10,831 bases of DNA from assembly GCA_016839845.1 (NCBI GenBank), contig JAEOTL010000324.1, positions 1 to 10,831 of the forward strand. The letters run 5' to 3'. This DNA is from Promethearchaeota archaeon (GTDB lineage Archaea > Asgardarchaeota > Lokiarchaeia > Sigynarchaeales > SOKP01). Position numbers and translations under genes: made by a program. Shown here piece after piece: positions 1-7,534 of the stretch (positions are counted from its first letter, which is position 1; each line of letters opens with the position of its first letter). The notes beneath the pieces were generated by a model. That model made no database searches, had not been told where the DNA came from, and saw only the letters and a list, made by a program, of their open reading frames with translations.

Positions 1-16
1 ATATCCGATAATCTTA

Positions 17-26
17 TTTATTAAAA
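17..26 (+). promoter_or_regulatory. Possible TATA box for the first ABC exporter operon
   Basis: TTTATTAAAA lies 62 bases before the ATG at 89. An archaeal TATA element of this kind would start transcription about 25 bases downstream and give a leader of roughly 40 bases. No Shine-Dalgarno match is visible before the ATG. The whole leader is A/T-rich, so a chance match is quite possible. Confidence 0.25.
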
Positions 27-88
27 CCTAAAAATCTAATAATAATTGAATATTCCTCAAATAATACTTAGATTTTGGTATTATCGTT

Positions 89-1957
89 ATGAACTCTGTG
101 AAAAACACTGGTGTCAATTCTAATCAAAAGCACTTTGTTGAATTTTCACCAGGAAAAGATCCGTTTGAAAAAGCACGCAGAAAAGGGTCACGAAATTGGA
201 TACTTAAACATGTGTTTCATGGATCTAACAAGTATTTAGTTACATTAATATTGATTACAACTATAATTAGTTCTAATTTCTCTTCTATTACTTATGTAAT
301 AATTAGTAGAGCTATCACAGATTTCCTACTAGGAAAAACTTATACTTTGGCAGGTTACACACTCATTCTTCTCTCGTTATCTGTGGGGGCACCAGTACTG
401 AGATTAATAAATTTTCTGATAAGGGAAACTATTGCTCAGAGAATGGAACGAGATTGTAGAAAAGAGTTTTATGCAAACCTGTTAGGAAAAAGTCAATCCT
501 TCCATGAACAGCAACAGATTGGTGATCTCATGGCAAGAGTCACAGACGACGTAAGAATGTTAAATTTCTTAATCAGTCCTGCGATATCTCTCATATTTGA
601 ATCATTTACAACTTTAGTCATTCCCATCATTTACATTCTCCTCTTTTTTCCTCCTCAACTAATAATTGCCCCTCTCAACTTCGCAATTTTATTTTTAATC
701 GCATTAAAGTTCTATGTCCGTAGATTAGAGCCAATAACATTTAGAATTAGGGGCGCCTTTGGCATGATGACCTCCAAATTAAATGAAACTTTAACAGGAA
801 TTGAAGTTGTTAAAGCTACAGTTCAAGAATCCAGGGAATTAGAGAAATATTTATCAAATGCAAGGGAATACAGAAATGCTTATGTAGATATGGGAAAAGT
901 TCAAGCAAAATATATCCCCTTACTTTTATTGGCTTTGACTATAACAGCTGGATTAACCCATGGAATTATTCTTGTTTTTTTTCCTAGCCTCATATATTTA
1001 GCTCCTCCAATGACAATTGGTCATATTATTGGATATTTAGGACTATTAGCTCAATTGAGATTCCCTACTATGATTTCTTCTTTTGTTTTTGGAACAATCC
1101 GAGTTGCCATTTCCAGTTCCCATAGATTGATTGATATAATGAATACTGAGACAGAAATTGATGAAAATGTTGAAGGTTTTTCCAAGATACTAGACGGGAG
1201 AATCAGATTTGAAGACGTATCCTTCTCATATCCGGGGAGTGATAAATCTGTTCTAAGCAACATTTCTTTTGAAGTGGAACCTGGTCAGACCGTTGCAATT
1301 GTGGGAACGACTGGTTCGGGAAAAACAACCCTCACAAAATTAATCTCTCGTCTCTATGATGCAAATAAAGGAAGGATCTTAATTGATAATATAGACATTC
1401 GAGAGTATGCATTAAAATCATTAAGAAATCAGATTTCTTATATTGAACAGGATGTGTTCTTATTTTCTGAAAGTCTTTTTAATAATATATCATTTGGCAG
1501 AACTTCTTCACTGGAAGAAATCATTAAAGTAGCGAAGGAAGCTCAAGCACATGATTTTATAAGCCAATTTCCCAAACAATATGATTCAGAGGTTGGGGAG
1601 AGAGGAGTCCAGTTAAGTGGTGGAGAGAGACAAAGAATAGCCATAGCTCGAGCTTTTTTATCAGATCCGCGTATATTGATTCTCGATGATTCTACTTCTG
1701 CAATCGATTCAAATACAGAGGATAAGATTCAAAAGGCAATAAGGAATATCCTAAAAAATAGGACTACTCTATTAATTACCCATAGACTTTCTCAAATTAG
1801 ATGGGCTGATTTAATAATTGTATTAAAGAAAGGTAAGATCGCATCAATAGGAACTCATGAAGAATTACTTCAAACATCAACAGAATATCAGAAGATTTTC
1901 GTTAAGAAATTTGATATTGATGTAGATCAGTTGATTAAACAGAAGGAGGTGTCATAA
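89..1957 (+). CDS. ABC half-exporter A1 (degenerate-site subunit of a heterodimer)
   Basis: This is a 622-residue type IV ABC exporter half-transporter that would pump an unknown substrate out of the cytoplasm using ATP. About six membrane helices lie between residues 48 and 335, and the ATPase domain runs from about 370 to the end. Visible motifs are A-loop Tyr381, Walker A GTTGSGKT (406-413, Lys412), Q-loop Gln454, signature LSGGE (509-513), Walker B Asp533 and switch His565. The residue after Walker B is Asp534, where an active ATPase has Glu, so its own nucleotide site should hydrolyse poorly. It can still offer a good signature motif to a partner. A soluble N-terminal tail carries FSPGKDPFE (residues 19-27), shared with its paralogue at 3866. 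The B1 partner begins six bases after the stop. The family call is certain; the substrate is unknown. Confidence 0.96.
   Translation: MNSVKNTGVNSNQKHFVEFSPGKDPFEKARRKGSRNWILKHVFHGSNKYLVTLILITTIISSNFSSITYVIISRAITDFLLGKTYTLAGYTLILLSLSVGAPVLRLINFLIRETIAQRMERDCRKEFYANLLGKSQSFHEQQQIGDLMARVTDDVRMLNFLISPAISLIFESFTTLVIPIIYILLFFPPQLIIAPLNFAILFLIALKFYVRRLEPITFRIRGAFGMMTSKLNETLTGIEVVKATVQESRELEKYLSNAREYRNAYVDMGKVQAKYIPLLLLALTITAGLTHGIILVFFPSLIYLAPPMTIGHIIGYLGLLAQLRFPTMISSFVFGTIRVAISSSHRLIDIMNTETEIDENVEGFSKILDGRIRFEDVSFSYPGSDKSVLSNISFEVEPGQTVAIVGTTGSGKTTLTKLISRLYDANKGRILIDNIDIREYALKSLRNQISYIEQDVFLFSESLFNNISFGRTSSLEEIIKVAKEAQAHDFISQFPKQYDSEVGERGVQLSGGERQRIAIARAFLSDPRILILDDSTSAIDSNTEDKIQKAIRNILKNRTTLLITHRLSQIRWADLIIVLKKGKIASIGTHEELLQTSTEYQKIFVKKFDIDVDQLIKQKEVS
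1945..1951 (+). promoter_or_regulatory. Shine-Dalgarno site for B1, inside the end of A1
   Basis: GGAGGTG is a strong match to the anti-SD of 16S rRNA. It lies in the last codons of A1, 12 bases before the TTG at 1964. It supports that non-ATG start and suggests translational coupling of the two subunits. Confidence 0.65.
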
Positions 1958-1963
1958 AGAAAC

Positions 1964-3778
1964 TTGTGGGTTGGTCTTGAAGCAGAAGAATATGATAGGC
2001 AATATAAGGATAGAGATTTGGTAAAAAGAATCTTAAAATATTTTGGTCCTCACAAACGTGCAATGACATTTATAATTTTAATCCTAACAATCTCTTCTCT
2101 TTCTAGAGCAGTAATTCCAATTATTACAAGCATTACTATAAACAACATTCAATATAATAGGGATGTTTTTTACATCATCCTCGCAGTTATTATCATATTC
2201 ATCTTAAACCTATCTGGGTGGATTTTGAATTACTTTTTGAGACGTCGAATATCAATAGTTATTGGAGACGTCGTTTTGGACCTACGACAGAATGCTTCCT
2301 CAGCAGTATTAAATCACGATCTTTCTTTTTTTGATAAAAATCCGCTTGGTAAGATTGTGAGTCGTATAAATACTGATAGTTCAGACTTCTCTCAAGTTGT
2401 TGATCTCTCTCTTGATCTAGTTTCTTCATTCATCATCATTATTTTTCTGCTGATAATGATGTCAATAATTAACACGACATTGTTTTTACTTACATTAATT
2501 ACGTTTCCACTATTTTTTGCGGTGGCAATGTCGTATAGGAAAATAGCTCGAAAAAGGGCATTACTCGGTCAAAGAGCTCTTGCTTCTGTTAATTCATTTG
2601 TTAAAGAAAGTTTTTCAGGAATTCAGATTGCAAAAACCTTTCGACAAGAAGGGAAACTATATAAAAATTTTAATGATGTAAATAACACAGCGTATAAAGT
2701 TAATTTAAGAAGGGGTTTTGTGTTTAGTGCGGTTTTTCCCGCTTTAAGTATTATTCAAGGTCTGGTGTTAACTTTAATTGTATTTTCTGGAGGCTCAAAT
2801 GTACTAAAAGGTGCAATAAGTGCGGGAGATTTGAATTTATTCCTCCAGGGATTAAGTTATCTATTCTTTCCATTATTATTTGTAGCCTCGTTTTGGCCCG
2901 TATTTCAAACTGGAATGGCAGCTTCAGAACGAATATTTGCCCTAATTGACACATTACCCGTAGTTATTCAGAATGATGATCTCCAACCGCCGCGGCTTAA
3001 GGGAGAGATCGAATTTAAAAATGTTAATTTTAGATATGAAGAATCTAAAGAAGTTTTTCAAAATTTCAATTTAAAGATTAAACCCGGAGAATCGCTTGCA
3101 ATTGTTGGGCACACAGGGGCAGGAAAATCTAGCTTAGCTAAACTTCTTGCACGATTTTACGAATTTCAGGAAGGAGATATTTTAGTAGACGGCACCAGTA
3201 TAAAAAATTATGATTTAAACCATTATAGAAGACAAATAGGAATAATTCCACAAACACCGTTTTTATGGGCGGATACCATAGAAAACAATATTAAATACTG
3301 CTGTAAATTCGCTACAACAGAAGAAGTCTATAAAGCTTTGGAAATATCAAGTGGTTCAGATTGGATTGAAGATGTTTCAAATGGGCTTGAAACAAATACG
3401 GGGGAACGAGGTAATTTACTCTCTATGGGTCAGAGACAATTAGTCGTCTTTGCTAGAGTTTTACTAGAAAATCCCTCGATCCTCATCTTAGACGAAGCAA
3501 CTGCCTCAGTAGATCCCTTCACTGAAACAAGGATACAAGATGCTTTACAAAAAACAATTGAAGGGAGAACTTCAATTATAATTGCACACAGACTCTGGAC
3601 AGTACGCCATGTAGATCGTATTATTGTGTTGGATCATGGGAAAATCGTCGAAGAAGGCAGCCATAATGAGTTAATGGATAAAGGGGGGATTTATTCAGAA
3701 CTTTATAACACATATTTTCGTCATCAATCTCTTGAGTACATTGAAAAAATGAAGGAAATTGTTGAAAATAGAACCTAA
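1964..3778 (+). CDS. ABC half-exporter B1 (catalytic-site subunit of a heterodimer)
   Basis: This 604-residue half-exporter has six predicted membrane helices (about residues 33-320) and an ATPase domain from about 348. Motifs are A-loop Tyr358, Walker A GHTGAGKS (382-389, Lys388), Q-loop Gln430, Walker B Asp510 followed by the catalytic Glu511, and switch His542. Its signature is LSMGQ (486-490) rather than LSGGQ. Paired with A1, its Walker A/B would form the active site with A1's LSGGE, while its own LSMGQ would complete A1's degenerate site. The start is TTG. It is supported by the SD site upstream and by the paralogue at 5714, which begins with ATG at the same aligned residue, followed by tryptophan and GLEAEEYDR. 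It lies six bases after A1, in the same frame. The substrate is unknown. Confidence 0.95.
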   Translation: MWVGLEAEEYDRQYKDRDLVKRILKYFGPHKRAMTFIILILTISSLSRAVIPIITSITINNIQYNRDVFYIILAVIIIFILNLSGWILNYFLRRRISIVIGDVVLDLRQNASSAVLNHDLSFFDKNPLGKIVSRINTDSSDFSQVVDLSLDLVSSFIIIIFLLIMMSIINTTLFLLTLITFPLFFAVAMSYRKIARKRALLGQRALASVNSFVKESFSGIQIAKTFRQEGKLYKNFNDVNNTAYKVNLRRGFVFSAVFPALSIIQGLVLTLIVFSGGSNVLKGAISAGDLNLFLQGLSYLFFPLLFVASFWPVFQTGMAASERIFALIDTLPVVIQNDDLQPPRLKGEIEFKNVNFRYEESKEVFQNFNLKIKPGESLAIVGHTGAGKSSLAKLLARFYEFQEGDILVDGTSIKNYDLNHYRRQIGIIPQTPFLWADTIENNIKYCCKFATTEEVYKALEISSGSDWIEDVSNGLETNTGERGNLLSMGQRQLVVFARVLLENPSILILDEATASVDPFTETRIQDALQKTIEGRTSIIIAHRLWTVRHVDRIIVLDHGKIVEEGSHNELMDKGGIYSELYNTYFRHQSLEYIEKMKEIVENRT

Positions 3779-3781
3779 TCC

Positions 3782-3791
3782 TTTTAAAAAA
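3782..3791 (+). promoter_or_regulatory. Possible TATA box or T-rich end in the gap between the two exporter operons
   Basis: The 87-base gap between B1 and A2 contains TTTTAAAAAA followed by more T-rich sequence. It could be a TATA box for the second operon (leader of about 50 bases) or part of a T-rich terminator for the first. I cannot separate the two, and no hairpin is clear. A second TATA-like block, TTTAAAAG at 3843-3850, is too close to the start codon to drive A2. Confidence 0.22.
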
Positions 3792-3865
3792 TTCTTTTAA
3801 TCATCTAACATTTCAAATGAAATAATTAAAGTATCTTTTTAGTTTAAAAGCGAGAAAAATTATTG

Positions 3866-5707
3866 ATGAAAAATAGGAAAGCCTCCCCTTTTCAAGAGCC
3901 TATTGTAGAGTTTTCACCGGGTAAAGATCCTTTCGAAAGAGCTCGTCAAAAAGGGACTCGGAGCTGGATTCTGGCCCATTTATTTCATGGTTCAAATAAA
4001 TTCTTAGTTTTGATAGTATTGATAACAAATTTAATTACTTCAAATATCTGGTCTATTACAGCCATTTTTGTTGGTAGGATTATCAATGATATCGCGATTG
4101 GAATATCCTCAACTCTTCCCTATTACATTTTCATATATTTAATTTTACATTTAATTTCACCAATATTGAGAATTCTAAATTCTGTCCTCAGGGAGATGAT
4201 TGCTCAGAGAATGGAGAGGGACTGCAGGAGGGAATTTTATACAAATCTTTTAGGTAAAAGCCAGTCATTTCATGAACAGCAACAAATAGGAGATTTAATG
4301 GCTCGGGTGACTAATGACGTGAGGATGCTGAATTTTTTAATTAGTCCCTCACTTTCGTTAATATTTGAATCATTTACAGCTCTAGTTATTCCTATTATCT
4401 ATATTATCATCTTCTTTCCATTCCAACTAATTTTAGCTCCCTTAATATTTTCAGTTCTTTTTATATTATCACTTAGATCCTACATCAAGAAATTACAACC
4501 AGTCACTTTTAGATTACGGGCAAATTTTGCTGTAATGGTTGCCAAACTAAATGAAACTTTGACTGGAATTGAGGTTGTAAAATCTTCAGTTCAAGAAATG
4601 AATGAATTAAAAAAATATCTTTCGAACGTTCAAGAATATAGAGATGCTTTTGTAGACCAAGGGAAAGTTCAAGCAAAATATCTACCTTTTTTAATACTAG
4701 CATTAACAATTACAGTAGGTTTAACTCATGGTATAATTTTAAATTTTATTTTTCCAACCTTTCTGATCGGTAACCTTATTGGCTATTTAGGCCTATTTTC
4801 ACAGCTACGTTTTCCTACACAAATCTCAGTTTTTGTTTTTTCAACAATCAGAATTGCGATTACAAGTTCAGAGCGATTGATAGGCATCATGAATAACGAA
4901 ACAGAAATTGATGAGAATGTTCAAGGGATGGAAAAAACTATAAAAGGGAAAATTATCTTTGAGAATGTATCTTTTTCCTATCCTAACAGTGCCAAACCTG
5001 TTTTAAGAAACGTTACATTTAATGTAGAGCCTGGTCAAACTGTAGCCATCGTTGGCACGACGGGGTCAGGGAAAACCACTTTAACCAAGCTGATCTCTCG
5101 CTTGTATGATGTCAATGAAGGGAGAATTCTAATTGATGCCATTGATGTTCGAGATTATGCTTTAAAATCATTACGAAGTCAAATTTCTTATATAGAACAA
5201 GATATATTTTTATTCTCAGATAAAATATTCAATAATATCTCCTTTGGAAGAACATCATCCCAAGAAGCAATAATTAAAGTATCTAAGGAAGCTCAAGCTC
5301 ACGATTTCATTTCCAAACTGCCTAATCAATATGAATCTGAGGTTGGTGAAAGAGGAGTAATGCTAAGTGGTGGAGAACGACAACGAATAGCTATAGCGAG
5401 AGCGTTTCTATCTAATCCTCGCATTTTAATTTTAGATGATTCAACTTCAGCAATTGATTCGAATACTGAAGATAAAATTCAACAAGCAATAAGAAACATC
5501 CTCAAAAACAGGACTACAATCATTATAACTCATCGACTTTCACAAATTCGATGGGCAGACTTAATAATTGTACTTAAGGCAGGAGAAATCGTGTCAATGG
5601 GTTCACATGAAGAATTATTAAAAACCTCAATAGAATACCAGAGGATTTTTATCAAGAAGTTTGATGTTGAATTAGTACAATTGATAGATAAAGGAGACGT
5701 GTTATAG
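3866..5707 (+). CDS. ABC half-exporter A2 (degenerate-site paralogue of A1)
   Basis: This is a 613-residue ABC half-exporter closely related to A1 along its length. It keeps the tail motif FSPGKDPFE (16-24), six membrane helices, Walker A GTTGSGKT with Lys403, Q-loop Gln445, LSGGE (500-504), Walker B Asp524 with Asp525 instead of the catalytic Glu, and switch His556. Like A1 it should hold the non-hydrolysing site of a heterodimer. The first two membrane helices and the loop before the last helix differ most from A1, while the ATPase domain is nearly unchanged, so substrate handling rather than energy use may have diverged. I chose ATG at 3866; an in-frame TTG directly before it (3863) is possible and would add one residue. 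No clear SD precedes it. It ends in TAG, six bases before B2. Confidence 0.96.
   Translation: MKNRKASPFQEPIVEFSPGKDPFERARQKGTRSWILAHLFHGSNKFLVLIVLITNLITSNIWSITAIFVGRIINDIAIGISSTLPYYIFIYLILHLISPILRILNSVLREMIAQRMERDCRREFYTNLLGKSQSFHEQQQIGDLMARVTNDVRMLNFLISPSLSLIFESFTALVIPIIYIIIFFPFQLILAPLIFSVLFILSLRSYIKKLQPVTFRLRANFAVMVAKLNETLTGIEVVKSSVQEMNELKKYLSNVQEYRDAFVDQGKVQAKYLPFLILALTITVGLTHGIILNFIFPTFLIGNLIGYLGLFSQLRFPTQISVFVFSTIRIAITSSERLIGIMNNETEIDENVQGMEKTIKGKIIFENVSFSYPNSAKPVLRNVTFNVEPGQTVAIVGTTGSGKTTLTKLISRLYDVNEGRILIDAIDVRDYALKSLRSQISYIEQDIFLFSDKIFNNISFGRTSSQEAIIKVSKEAQAHDFISKLPNQYESEVGERGVMLSGGERQRIAIARAFLSNPRILILDDSTSAIDSNTEDKIQQAIRNILKNRTTIIITHRLSQIRWADLIIVLKAGEIVSMGSHEELLKTSIEYQRIFIKKFDVELVQLIDKGDVL
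5691..5696 (+). promoter_or_regulatory. Probable Shine-Dalgarno site for B2, inside the end of A2
   Basis: AAGGAG sits in the last codons of A2, 17 bases before the ATG at 5714. It aligns with the stronger GGAGGTG of the first pair, so the layout is conserved between the copies although the match is weaker and the spacing a little long. Confidence 0.45.
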
Positions 5708-5713
5708 AGAAGT

Positions 5714-7510
5714 ATGTGGATAGGTTTGGAAGCTGAAGAGTATGATAGGATCTATCCCGATAGAGTACTAGTTAAGAGGATTTTACAGTATTTCGAATTA
5801 TATAAAAAAAACATGATTTTTGTTATTGCCCTTTTAACCCTTTCATCAATTTCGAGTTCCTTTGTTCCAATTCTTACTAGTAGAATATTAGATAATATTG
5901 ACACCTCTAGAAATGTGTATTATTTGATAGCAGTAATAATAATCATTTTCACCTTGAACTCATTAGGATGGGTATTCAATTATTTTCTTCAGCGCCATAC
6001 ATCACGAATAATCGCTGATGTTGTTCTAAATTTGCGAAAAGATGCAGGTCTGGCCGTTCTTAATCACGATCTTTCCTTTTTTGATAAATACCCTATTGGG
6101 AAAATTGTAAGCCGGATAAACACGGATACTGCAGACTTTTCCCAGGTTGTTGGACTAACATTAGAACTATTGGCTTCTTTTTTAATTATCATAATTCTAT
6201 TAATTTATATGACTTTTGTCAATATGCTATTATTTTTAATAACCCTTATCACATTCCCATTATTTTTTGCTGTGGCATTATCTTATCGTAAGATCGCTAG
6301 GAGACGAGCTTTATTAGGACAAAGAGCTCTTGCTTCTGTTAATGCATTTGTAAAAGAGAGTTTATCTGGGATTCAAGTTGCTAAAACATTTCGTCAAGAA
6401 TTTAAGTTGTATGATAATTTTAATGAAGTAAACCAAATATCATATAAAGTCAATTTAAAGAGAATGATTGCGTTTACAATAGTATGGCCTACTTTAAATC
6501 TTGTTCAAGGTATCGTTGCAACTTTAATAATATTTTCTGGAGCGAATTTCGTATTAGATGGGATAATCAGCATCGGTGACTTAAATTTATTTATGTCTAG
6601 TATCTGGTTTCTTTTGGCACCCTTATTGACAATCGCATCATTTTGGCCTGTTTTTCAAACGGGCATGGCAGCTTCTGAACGTATTTTTAGTTTAATCGAC
6701 ACTCTACCTTTAGTGGTTCAGAATGATAATATTAAACCATCTATGCTCAAAGGTCAAATTGAATTTAGAAATGTAACTTTTAGTTATGAAAAATCCAAGG
6801 AAGTGTTTCAAAATTTTAATTTGCATATAAGTCCTGGAGAATCACTTGCAATAGTAGGTCATACAGGAGCGGGAAAATCAAGTTTGGCAAAACTACTCGC
6901 TAGATTTTATGAATTTCAAGAAGGAGATATCATAGTGGATGGAATTAGCATTCGTAATTACGATTTAAACGAATATCGAAAACAAATAGGGATAATCCCT
7001 CAAACTCCATTTCTATGGGCTGATACTCTCGAGAACAATATTAAATATAGCCGTAAAGATGCAACAGATGAGGAAGTCCTGAAAGCTCTTGATAATTCTA
7101 GTGGCTCAGATTGGATTGCTGATCTGTCATCTGGTTTAAAGACTTATACAGGCGAACGAGGTAGTCTTCTTTCAATGGGACAGCGTCAATTAGTAGTCTT
7201 TGCTCGTGTTTTATTGGAGAATCCCTCGATCTTAATTTTAGATGAAGCATCAGCATCTGTTGATCCCTTTACTGAAACGAGAATTCAGGATGCACTCCAA
7301 AAAACAATCGAGGGACGTACTTCTATCATTATTGCACATCGACTTTGGACGGTGAGACACGTTGATCGCATTATTGTCTTGGACCATGGCAAAATCGTGG
7401 AAGAAGGAAATCACGATGTGTTAATGACGAATGGGGGTACTTATGCTGAGTTGTACAACACATATTTTAGGCATCAAAGTCTAGAATACATAGAAAAAAT
7501 GAGAAGATAA
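5714..7510 (+). CDS. ABC half-exporter B2 (catalytic-site paralogue of B1)
   Basis: This 598-residue half-exporter is the paralogue of B1 and almost collinear with it: Walker A Lys388, signature LSMGQ (486-490), Walker B Asp510, catalytic Glu511 and His542 all fall at the same residue numbers. It begins with ATG, then Trp and GLEAEEYDR as in B1. Six membrane helices precede the ATPase domain. Between about residues 493 and 567 the two B proteins are nearly identical, yet their codons differ at many third positions, so the copies are old and held by selection on the protein. It should pair with A2 as the hydrolysing partner; pairing with A1 is conceivable because the interface motifs are the same. 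It ends 24 bases from the convergent gene at 7535. The substrate is unknown. Confidence 0.96.
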   Translation: MWIGLEAEEYDRIYPDRVLVKRILQYFELYKKNMIFVIALLTLSSISSSFVPILTSRILDNIDTSRNVYYLIAVIIIIFTLNSLGWVFNYFLQRHTSRIIADVVLNLRKDAGLAVLNHDLSFFDKYPIGKIVSRINTDTADFSQVVGLTLELLASFLIIIILLIYMTFVNMLLFLITLITFPLFFAVALSYRKIARRRALLGQRALASVNAFVKESLSGIQVAKTFRQEFKLYDNFNEVNQISYKVNLKRMIAFTIVWPTLNLVQGIVATLIIFSGANFVLDGIISIGDLNLFMSSIWFLLAPLLTIASFWPVFQTGMAASERIFSLIDTLPLVVQNDNIKPSMLKGQIEFRNVTFSYEKSKEVFQNFNLHISPGESLAIVGHTGAGKSSLAKLLARFYEFQEGDIIVDGISIRNYDLNEYRKQIGIIPQTPFLWADTLENNIKYSRKDATDEEVLKALDNSSGSDWIADLSSGLKTYTGERGSLLSMGQRQLVVFARVLLENPSILILDEASASVDPFTETRIQDALQKTIEGRTSIIIAHRLWTVRHVDRIIVLDHGKIVEEGNHDVLMTNGGTYAELYNTYFRHQSLEYIEKMRR

Positions 7511-7520
7511 ATAGCATTTG

Positions 7521-7527
7521 AAAAAAA
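7521..7527 (-). terminator. Possible T-tract terminator for the minus-strand membrane protein gene
   Basis: A run of seven T on the minus strand begins eight bases after the TAG stop of the gene ending at 7535. Archaeal termination often uses such U-tracts without a hairpin. The gap between the two convergent genes is only 24 bases, so read-through into each other's 3' end is likely. Confidence 0.3.
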
Positions 7528-7534
7528 TTTGTAA

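Larger units (their letters stand above)
89..7510 (+). repeat. Ancient tandem duplication of a two-gene ABC exporter operon
   Basis: Units 89-3778 and 3866-7510 have the same gene order, nearly the same lengths, the same six-base gap between subunits, and the same subunit-specific motifs (Asp after Walker B in A1 and A2; LSMGQ in B1 and B2). A1 matches A2 and B1 matches B2 much better than A matches B, so the two-gene unit was duplicated as a whole. The DNA itself is well diverged, so this is a gene-level duplication and not a recent sequence repeat. Confidence 0.9.

Noticed and set aside
1051..1263. Minus-strand open frame of 70 codons inside A1
   Set aside because: It lies wholly opposite a strongly conserved ABC gene, has no recognisable motif and no upstream signals. 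The equivalent frames at 2751-2954 and 4509-4709 are rejected for the same reason.
1685..1690. Asp instead of Glu after Walker B as a sign of a dead gene
   Set aside because: The same substitution is kept in A2, all other motifs are intact, and degenerate sites are normal in heterodimeric exporters.
3843..3850. TTTAAAAG as TATA box for A2
   Set aside because: Transcription would begin after the ATG at 3866, and A2 has no in-frame start further down that keeps its conserved N-terminal motif.
3863..3865. TTG as the start of A2
   Set aside because: An ATG follows directly at 3866. TTG would add one residue only and no SD site favours it.
89..7510. Recent duplication or assembly artefact of the exporter pair
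   Set aside because: The two copies differ at very many synonymous positions and in several helices, so they are distinct genes and not a repeated assembly segment.
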